Both the position numbers and the translations under genes were made by a program. A stretch of 5,122 nucleotides of DNA from Marinilabiliaceae bacterium UBA5213 (GTDB lineage: Bacteria > Bacteroidota > Bacteroidia > Bacteroidales > Marinilabiliaceae), in contig DHVH01000111.1 of NCBI GenBank assembly GCA_002412555.1, positions 1 through 5,122 of the forward strand, read 5' to 3'. Below the pieces are notes generated by a model, which saw only the letters and a list, made by a program, of their open reading frames with translations, had not been told where the DNA came from and did not search any database. Positions 1 through 5,122 of the stretch are shown piece after piece; within the stretch, counting starts at the first letter, position 1, and every line of letters begins with the position of its first letter.

Positions 1-262
1 CACCAATATTACCACTGAGTATCGTTGGATGATTGACTGGATTTCTTTGCGACAAGGCCGTTTCAGACCCACTAAAACCACCATATAACTGCACCCCGTC
101 CTTGACTTCAAAAGCAATGGCCCGGTCGGTACCACTAGTCGGTTTGTAAACACCGGCAGCTATCCAAAGCTCATCGCCAAAGACGGCAGTCTGCAAGGCA
201 GCCTGCAAACCCGCAGCATCGGCCCATGATTCACCGCTACCGGTGGCTCCTTCCTTGACAAA
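1..262 (-). repeat. Protein module 3, start only (residues 864-950)
   Basis: The opening segment of a third module is visible: FVKEGATGSGESWADA, GDELWIAAGVYKPTSGTDR, GVQLYGGFSGSET and ILSGNIG, and the window then ends. The spacing from the module 2 start is 421 residues, so the tandem pattern continues past the left edge. At least one more beta-helix and probably an FnIII-like domain are expected beyond it. Confidence 0.8.
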
Positions 263-2851
263 TAGCGCTTGCCCTCTTCCAATAAAGAAAACAGAATAAG
301 GTGAATAATAAGTCGCGCCTTCATCGGTAATAACCGCCAAGCGCCAAGAGACTTTATCGGCAGGGGAAAAGCCAGTCAACAATTGAGACAGTTGTGTGGC
401 ACCAATGCCAGGTACCATGGAAACAGGACCGCCATTTACGGAGAATTCCAGGCGATAGAAGGCCACTTCATCGGGAATGGCCACCAGCCATTCCCACTCA
501 AAGGTGATGTCTGTTTCCAGTGGCGATAAAACAGCATTGTGAGCTGGACCAACAGGAAAGGGAGTGGGTTTTCCACCCTCAAAAACACCCATGTCGACCT
601 GTAAGCCCTGAACCCTGGCCAAGCCAGCAAAATCTTTTAATGTTCCAGTAGGCAGCAGGCCAATACTACCGGCATCAATACAGGGCGAGGCCTGATTGAT
701 TCGAAAGTCGTTGCTCCCTGGATTTAAAAACAAGGGATCGTCCAGCAGCATGTTGATGCCTGGATATCCACCTTCTGCGAGAGAATTACGGGCATCCACC
801 GCATAAAATTGCGGGTTGGATGGCGCGGAATTGCCCCAGGCTATGGAGTTGTTAATGGCTACAAAGGTGGTGGTAGAAGCATTGTCCACCGCTCCTCCTC
901 TATCACCCGTTGAATTGCCATAAAATACACAATTGGTAAAGACCATGCGCTTTTCGGCACGTACAGCTCCCCCATATCTTATTGAGGTATTGTTGCTGAA
1001 GATGGTATTGAAAAACTCAGGCGATGAGTTGCTGTTACCAAAAACAGCTCCTCCATTGTAGGCATAGTTGTCTCTAAACCATACATTGGCAAAAGACACA
1101 GAGGCGTTGGTCAACTTGACACCAGCGCCATATCCGGTCAAATCAGAATTGTAACCTCTTTCAATCACCACCCCATCCACAATGGTTGCAGTGGTGATGG
1201 GATTTTCAGTCGTTCCTTCAGCGATCAGTACATTGCGCGAATTGTCTGTATGATCAGAAAAGGAACCTATATTACCACTCAAAAAAGTCCGGTTATTATA
1301 CCAGTCCCTTTGATCACGTGTAGTCTCAGTGCCCGCAAAGCCACCATAAATTCTGATACCCTCCTTAAGGACAAAGGACACATTTCTATTGGTGCCGGTT
1401 GTTGGCTTATAAGTTCCCTGTGCCAGCCAGAGCTCATCCCCTGTTATATAATTGTTTAATGCATTCTGCAAATTGGTGGCATCGGCCCATGACTGTCCGC
1501 TTCCGCCGCCATTGTGCTTCACGTAAACCGGACCGCTACGTTGGATATGAAACACTGCCCAACTGGACCAGCTGCGCTGACCAAAGACATCAACACCTGC
1601 TACCCGCCATTCAATGCTACCTGAGCCACTAAGGCTTAAGGACCGGGTCATTTCTGTTACGCCAACAATCTTTGACTGAAGCACGCCATTCACCTTATAT
1701 TCGATCTCATAACTTTCATTGGTAGCAGGTACTCCGCTGGCCCATTCCCAAGCCAATACAACCGAGGTGGTACCGGCCTCAAAAACGGTGGCATCCACTG
1801 GCGTGGTAAGATTGGGCGACTGTACCACCCCTTCAAAGGGACCCCGATCAACGGTGCCCTGGATGCGGGGATTGTTCAAATAATCGATGGTTAACCAGAC
1901 AGGTGTTAAAGCATTGCTACCGCTCTCTGCAGCCGGAGAGCCCGGGGACAGCCTGAAATCGTACTGAGCAGCATTATGAAACTGGGGATTTACATTTAAA
2001 TTGCCTTCACCCACATGGCCACCTTCGATAATAGAGTACGAAATAGAAGCCCCACTCACTGAACCGCCAGTGGGCTGCGTATTGCCCCATATAATGGAAT
2101 TATAAATAGAGGCACTGGCCGAAGTAAAAGTAGCAGCACCTTCCGAAGTATCGCAGGAGTTGCCATACCAAACACAATGATGAAAGGTCATGGCCCCGGC
2201 GGCATAAACACCACCACCAACAGAATACGAAACATTGCCTGAAAAAATCACATTGGCAAAAGTGGCTGCTGAAGTGGCTGTCCCATAAACAGCCCCCCCC
2301 ATTCCCCCATTGTTATTTCTTAGCCATACATTTTTTATTAATGGAGAAGCGTAATCCAGATATAGGGCTCCGCCTGAATTGACATTTAAAGCGTTGCCAT
2401 TTTCAATGATAAAACCATCCAAAACAGTAGCAGAAGTAATGGGAACCAAGGAAGTACCTATGGCCTTTACAACCGAGGTCGTATTGTCCGCATTGGTCAT
2501 CTGATCACCAATGTTACCGCTAAGAATAGTAATATTTATGGCATGGTTTCGATCGGCTAAATTGTTTTCATCACCCATGAAGCCACCATACAATTGAACC
2601 CCTTCCTTTAATTCGAATGAGATGTCACGATCGGTACCGTTAGTGGGATGGTAAACCCCTTCAGCCACCCATAATTGATCACCCGATACGGCATTGCCTA
2701 GGGCCTCTTGAAGGCTGTTATAAACAGGGCTTTTCCCTTGCCAGGCGCTACTGGCAGCACCCGGTTTTACATATCTAATTTCGGCTGTAGTGGCCAAAAA
2801 AGTAAAAATGCCCAAGACCATAATAAAAATGGACCTGTAGTTCTTCTCCAT
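1..2851 (-). CDS. Large secreted modular beta-helix / FnIII-like protein, 3' partial
   Basis: At least 950 codons are open without a stop, and the frame runs off the left edge. The ATG at 2851-2849 is the furthest upstream start possible, because an in-frame TAA lies two codons before it. Residues 1-23 look like a Sec signal peptide: K and R near the start, hydrophobic core IFIMVLGIFTFLATTA. Tandem modules begin near residues 27, 443 and 864. Each opens with a conserved segment (GD[EQ]LW, G[VT]Y.PT, YGGF, LSGNIG) and continues into glycine- and asparagine-rich beta-helix repeats (GGAVYG, NS[IV].WGN). Then comes a choice-of-anchor-like segment (NPQF...DRGPFE, residues 335-340; DDPLF at 704 to DMGVFE at 753-758). 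FnIII-like domains follow at about 345-438 and 761-860. Related proteins of Bacteroidota are exported and often end in a type IX secretion sorting domain; the C-terminus is not visible here. No catalytic motif was recognised. A surface adhesin or matrix role is only an inference. Confidence 0.9.
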   Translation of the reverse strand, partial: MEKNYRSIFIMVLGIFTFLATTAEIRYVKPGAASSAWQGKSPVYNSLQEALGNAVSGDQLWVAEGVYHPTNGTDRDISFELKEGVQLYGGFMGDENNLADRNHAINITILSGNIGDQMTNADNTTSVVKAIGTSLVPITSATVLDGFIIENGNALNVNSGGALYLDYASPLIKNVWLRNNNGGMGGAVYGTATSAATFANVIFSGNVSYSVGGGVYAAGAMTFHHCVWYGNSCDTSEGAATFTSASASIYNSIIWGNTQPTGGSVSGASISYSIIEGGHVGEGNLNVNPQFHNAAQYDFRLSPGSPAAESGSNALTPVWLTIDYLNNPRIQGTVDRGPFEGVVQSPNLTTPVDATVFEAGTTSVVLAWEWASGVPATNESYEIEYKVNGVLQSKIVGVTEMTRSLSLSGSGSIEWRVAGVDVFGQRSWSSWAVFHIQRSGPVYVKHNGGGSGQSWADATNLQNALNNYITGDELWLAQGTYKPTTGTNRNVSFVLKEGIRIYGGFAGTETTRDQRDWYNNRTFLSGNIGSFSDHTDNSRNVLIAEGTTENPITTATIVDGVVIERGYNSDLTGYGAGVKLTNASVSFANVWFRDNYAYNGGAVFGNSNSSPEFFNTIFSNNTSIRYGGAVRAEKRMVFTNCVFYGNSTGDRGGAVDNASTTTFVAINNSIAWGNSAPSNPQFYAVDARNSLAEGGYPGINMLLDDPLFLNPGSNDFRINQASPCIDAGSIGLLPTGTLKDFAGLARVQGLQVDMGVFEGGKPTPFPVGPAHNAVLSPLETDITFEWEWLVAIPDEVAFYRLEFSVNGGPVSMVPGIGATQLSQLLTGFSPADKVSWRLAVITDEGATYYSPYSVFFIGRGQALFVKEGATGSGESWADAAGLQAALQTAVFGDELWIAAGVYKPTSGTDRAIAFEVKDGVQLYGGFSGSETALSQRNPVNHPTILSGNIG
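263..1525 (-). repeat. Protein module 2 (residues 443-863)
   Basis: This is the second complete copy, about 421 residues. It opens with SGQSWADATNLQNAL, GDELWLAQGTYKPT, IYGGFAGTET and LSGNIG. The beta-helix follows with GGAVFGN, YGGAVRAE and NSIAWGN. The anchor-like segment is the least decayed one seen here (DDPLF, SPCIDAGS, VDMGVFE at 753-758). The FnIII-like domain at about 761-860 includes FEWEWLV and WRLAVITDEG. Its overall order is the same as in module 1, which supports duplication within the gene. Confidence 0.8.
1526..2773 (-). repeat. Protein module 1 (residues 27-442)
   Basis: This is the first complete copy of the roughly 416-residue coding module. It contains the opening segment (GDQLWVAEGVYHPT, GVQLYGGF, ILSGNIG), beta-helix turns such as GGGVYAAG and NSIIWGN, the link YSIIEGG, and a degenerate anchor-like end (SPAAESGSN, VDRGPFE). 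An FnIII-like domain with LAWEWASG and WRVAGVDVFG follows. Its first strand lacks the SWADA motif found in modules 2 and 3 and instead reads AWQGKSPVYNSLQEAL. The boundaries were chosen by aligning the three opening segments by eye. Confidence 0.8.
2293..2300 (-). repeat. G8 homopolymer in coding sequence
   Basis: Eight consecutive C on the plus strand read as G8 on the coding strand, spanning codons M184-G185-G186-A187 of the large surface protein. The frame is intact as given. A gain or loss of one base here would truncate the protein inside the first beta-helix. Confidence 0.9.
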
Positions 2852-3025
2852 GGGTTACGTTTTTCTTGCACAAAATACTTAATTTATACGAACAACGTGC
2901 GATTGAGTTTCATGTTTGGTCAACTAAAAGCGACTGTTAACCCATCATACCCTACATTTTACGTAATTGCAATCATTTTGCACCAACATTTTGTTTCAAT
3001 TAGCAGACACATTAAATTTGCACCC
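2852..3025. other. Divergent intergenic region
   Basis: This is an AT-rich gap of 174 bases between the starts of the minus-strand surface protein gene and the plus-strand pabB. It holds the pabB promoter at 2990-3020. It also contains an 8-base palindrome, ATTGCAAT (2966-2973), and two copies of TTTGCACC (2977-2984 and 3017-3024), 40 bases apart. No convincing TAnnTTTG element was found for the minus-strand gene; the closest is a TATTTTG on the minus strand around 2871-2877, with a poor upstream partner. No tRNA or structured RNA was recognised. Confidence 0.7.
2990..3020 (+). promoter_or_regulatory. Predicted Bacteroidota-type promoter of pabB
   Basis: TTTG at 2990-2993 and TAAATTTG at 3013-3020 are separated by 19 bases. 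This matches the known Bacteroidota primary sigma factor consensus (-33 TTTG, -7 TAnnTTTG) at every fixed position. Measuring from the centre of either element puts the transcription start at about 3023-3025, immediately before the ATG at 3026. That would give a 5' leader of about 0-3 bases. The match is read directly; the start site is inferred. Confidence 0.6.
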
Positions 3026-4333
3026 ATGCGAAAATGGATACATTTTGATTGTGCCGACAGAAAAGAGATGCTAAGCCAACTGATTCTCTTAACCGGGGAA
3101 TTTGAACAGGCGACCATACTCACGGATCAACTGGAGGGTCAACAAGGTTATTATGAGGAACTCAAAACTTTTGATTTATTAGCCGGCTTTGGCGCCTTGA
3201 ATCAGTTCGCGGGCTCCTTTACCGGCCTAAACAAGGCGGTAGAGCAAGATGATTGGTATATGGGATTTTTTGCTTACGATTTAAAGGATGAGTTACATCC
3301 TTTAGTCACCCATTCAAATACCTCACAGATAGATTTTCCAAAACTCTGGTTTTTTCAGCCCCACTGGCTGATAAAGGAGGCCGATGGAAAATATCAGCTT
3401 GGCTACGATCCCGGCCATGACAACGAAGCAACTGCACAGCAGTTGCTTCAAAAAATCCGGAATCTGAAACCTCAGCAACAACCGCTACCTGTTCAGCCAA
3501 TCGACCTCGAAGCAGTCATTTCAGAGGCAGCATACATACATACAGTCGATGCCATCCAAAGTCACATACACCGGGGTGACATCTATGAGATGAATTATTG
3601 CGTGGAGTTTAAGGCCGACAACGCCGCAATTGATCCGGGGATGACTTTTCTGAAGATAATGGAGCGTGCCCCCATGCCCTTTTCGGCCTTCATAAAAATG
3701 GGTACTAAATATGTGCTTTCGGCATCGCCTGAACGCTATCTGAAAAAGCGGGGACAGCAGCTTACCAGTATGCCCATGAAAGGAACGGCGCCAAGGGGGG
3801 CCGATCATGAACAGGACAGGACTAATTTGCACCAACTCACCCATTCGGTTAAGGAGCGGGCTGAAAACATTATGATAACCGACCTGGTGCGCAACGACCT
3901 GTCAATGGTAGCCCAAAAGGGCAGTGTAGAAGTGCTGGAATTATGTGGTGCCTACCCCTTTCCACAGGTCTTCCAGGTGGTATCAACGGTCTCGGCGACC
4001 ATAGAAAATAAGGCCAATTGGACCAAGGCGATCGCAGCTACCTTTCCCATGGGATCAATGACTGGCGCTCCAAAATACAGGGCCATGCAGCTCATTGATA
4101 CCTTTGAAAATCGGCAACGTGGTCTTTTTTCCGGCGCAATTGGTTATATTTCACCGGGGAAAGACTTCGATTTTAATGTGGTGATCCGTACCTTGCTCTA
4201 TGACGAAAGCACCAAAAGGCTCTCCTATTCCGCTGGTAGTGCCATCACGGCCTTGTCGGACCCCCACCAGGAATACAGGGAGTGTCTGCTAAAAGCCGCT
4301 ACCGTCAGAAAAATATTGGCCGGCCAAGATTAA
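3026..4333 (+). CDS. pabB: Aminodeoxychorismate synthase component I (chorismate-binding family)
   Basis: The gene encodes 435 residues. The product is predicted to aminate chorismate to 4-amino-4-deoxychorismate for folate synthesis in the cytoplasm, using ammonia from a PabA glutaminase not seen here. The chorismate-binding domain fills roughly residues 165-435. It has SASPERYL, PMKGTAPRG (K252), KERAEN (E280), DLVRNDL (286-292), FPMGSMTGAPK (340-350), SGAIGY (369-374) and GSAIT (404-408). In this family PabB has Lys in P-x-K-G-T, where it acts on C2 of chorismate, whereas anthranilate synthase TrpE usually has Ala; K252 therefore favours PabB. The N-terminal part is shorter and less conserved (MGFFAYDLKDE). 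The open frame extends upstream to 2708, but that part runs over the divergent gene and looks non-coding. The ATG at 3026 fits the usual N-terminus and the promoter. Databases may label such proteins only 'anthranilate synthase component I family'. Confidence 0.9.
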   Translation: MRKWIHFDCADRKEMLSQLILLTGEFEQATILTDQLEGQQGYYEELKTFDLLAGFGALNQFAGSFTGLNKAVEQDDWYMGFFAYDLKDELHPLVTHSNTSQIDFPKLWFFQPHWLIKEADGKYQLGYDPGHDNEATAQQLLQKIRNLKPQQQPLPVQPIDLEAVISEAAYIHTVDAIQSHIHRGDIYEMNYCVEFKADNAAIDPGMTFLKIMERAPMPFSAFIKMGTKYVLSASPERYLKKRGQQLTSMPMKGTAPRGADHEQDRTNLHQLTHSVKERAENIMITDLVRNDLSMVAQKGSVEVLELCGAYPFPQVFQVVSTVSATIENKANWTKAIAATFPMGSMTGAPKYRAMQLIDTFENRQRGLFSGAIGYISPGKDFDFNVVIRTLLYDESTKRLSYSAGSAITALSDPHQEYRECLLKAATVRKILAGQD

Positions 4334-4366
4334 GCATATTTGAATAAAATTACATACACTTAAAGC
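4334..4366 (+). other. pabB-tilS spacer
   Basis: This is an AT-rich gap of 33 bases with no hairpin and no TAnnTTTG element, so tilS is probably co-transcribed with pabB. TTAAGCAT around the pabB stop and TTAAAGCAT at the tilS start form a near-repeat about 30 bases apart. No Shine-Dalgarno sequence is visible, which is normal for Bacteroidota. Confidence 0.5.
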
Positions 4367-5122
4367 ATGAAGTCCTCAGAAGCAGCAGTTTTTGATCAAT
4401 TTCGCAACTACATGACCGACCGGTGCGGTGTCAATACGAGCGACAGAATATTGGTGGCCCTTAGTGGCGGAGCCGATTCCGTTGCCTTACTGCACTTGCT
4501 GCTGCAAAATGGCTTCAACTGTGTGGCTGCGCATTGTAATTTTACACTGCGCAGACACGAATCGGATGAGGATGAATTGTTTGTAAAAGAGCTTTGTCGC
4601 AATTGGGACATAGAACTGCACACCATACGGTTTGACACCCAGGCATATAGCAAAGACCACAAAATATCCATTGAAATGGCAGCCCGTGAGTTGCGCTACC
4701 AGTGGTTCGAACAATTACTCGTAGAGGTCGATGCAAAGTATTTAGCTACAGGGCATCATGGCAGTGATGCCATTGAGACTTTTCTGCTGAATCTGGTTCG
4801 TGGCACAGGCATTAAAGGTTTAACAGGCATGGCCTGGCGCAACCAACACATCATCCGGCCTATGCTGGCAGCATCGGCCGGTGAGGTACTGCATTATTGT
4901 CGATCTAAGCACCTGGACTTCAGGACAGATTCCAGCAACATGGAAACACACTACCAACGCAATAAAATCAGGCACCAGATTGTCCCCCTGCTCGAAGAAC
5001 TCAACCCCTCCTTTTTCGAGACCATGCAGCACAATATGACTTACCTGCGAGAAGCAGAGCAGATTTTCGCTGCTGAAATTCAACGGGTGAAGGAACAAAT
5101 GGTGGCCGAAACAGAAGATGCC
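4367..5122 (+). CDS. tilS: tRNA(Ile)-lysidine synthetase, 3' partial
   Basis: 252 codons are seen with no stop before the right edge. TilS uses ATP and lysine to convert C34 of tRNA-Ile with a CAU anticodon into lysidine, so that the tRNA reads AUA and is charged with isoleucine. It is cytoplasmic and normally essential. The N-terminal PP-loop ATPase domain is clear: LVALSGGADS with the P-loop at residues 33-38, AHCNFTLRR with HCN at 56-58, TGHHGSDAIET with HH at 130-131 and D134/E137, RGTG at 145-148, DSSN at 188-191 and RNKIRHQIVPLL from 198. A segment rich in Glu and Gln follows, where the middle domain starts. Full-length relatives are commonly about 430-450 residues, so the tRNA-binding C-terminal part lies beyond the window. 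The ATG at 4367 gives the usual distance to the P-loop. It follows pabB after 33 bases. Confidence 0.95.
   Translation, partial: MKSSEAAVFDQFRNYMTDRCGVNTSDRILVALSGGADSVALLHLLLQNGFNCVAAHCNFTLRRHESDEDELFVKELCRNWDIELHTIRFDTQAYSKDHKISIEMAARELRYQWFEQLLVEVDAKYLATGHHGSDAIETFLLNLVRGTGIKGLTGMAWRNQHIIRPMLAASAGEVLHYCRSKHLDFRTDSSNMETHYQRNKIRHQIVPLLEELNPSFFETMQHNMTYLREAEQIFAAEIQRVKEQMVAETEDA

Noticed and set aside
1250..1632. Two short plus-strand open frames
   Set aside because: They lie opposite the continuous beta-helix frame and have low-complexity, unlikely protein composition.
2871..2895. Possible minus-strand promoter for the surface protein gene
   Set aside because: TATTTTG lacks one base of TAnnTTTG, and the nearest upstream TTG is only about 15 bases away, so the match is too weak to call.
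2708..3025. 106-codon N-terminal extension of the pabB frame
   Set aside because: It overlaps the start of the divergent gene, has no family similarity, has the composition of intergenic DNA, and lies upstream of the predicted promoter.
3521..3844. 107-codon minus-strand open frame inside pabB
   Set aside because: It is antisense to strongly conserved PabB motifs and has no recognisable domain; it is a shadow of the coding strand.
4754..4780. TilS HHGSDAIET instead of the more common HHxDDxxET
   Set aside because: The second Asp and the Glu are kept, and the first Asp varies in this phylum as far as I recall, so it is probably normal variation and not a lost active site.
4820..5098. 92-codon minus-strand open frame inside tilS
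   Set aside because: It is antisense to conserved TilS motifs (DSSN, RNKIRH) and has no signs of being coding; the shorter minus-strand frames at 4408-4736 are rejected for the same reason.

Overview
The window most likely comes from a member of the Bacteroidota. Three things point there. The first is a large secreted protein made of repeated beta-helix modules of the 'GDELW...GVYKPT...YGGF' type, which is common in that phylum. The second is a promoter matching the Bacteroidota consensus (TTTG, 19 bases, TAnnTTTG) rather than the usual -35/-10 boxes. The third is the absence of clear Shine-Dalgarno sequences before any of the three genes. The genus cannot be told from this sequence.

Layout. 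From the left edge to 2851, on the minus strand, one continuous open frame of at least 950 codons encodes the N-terminal part of a very large exported protein. It consists of a signal peptide followed by tandem modules of about 416-421 residues. Each full module is a glycine-rich parallel beta-helix, then a 'choice-of-anchor'-like segment, then a fibronectin type III-like sandwich. Two modules are complete, the third is just starting, and the 3' end is outside the window. A 174-base intergenic region (2852-3025) separates it from two plus-strand housekeeping genes transcribed the other way. These are a chorismate-using synthase (3026-4333), best read as aminodeoxychorismate synthase component I (pabB) because of its PMKGT motif, and tilS (4367 to the right edge, 3' end missing), the tRNA-Ile lysidine synthetase. 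The 33-base gap between them and the absence of a visible terminator suggest one transcript.

How the genes relate. pabB feeds folate synthesis and tilS lets the AUA codon be read correctly. Both are core functions, and no shared pathway is evident. The divergent surface protein is probably accessory. No RNA genes, CRISPR arrays, insertion sequences or defence genes were seen. The points most worth a second look are the predicted near-leaderless pabB transcript, the modular and mosaic repeats of the giant protein, and a run of eight G inside its coding sequence.
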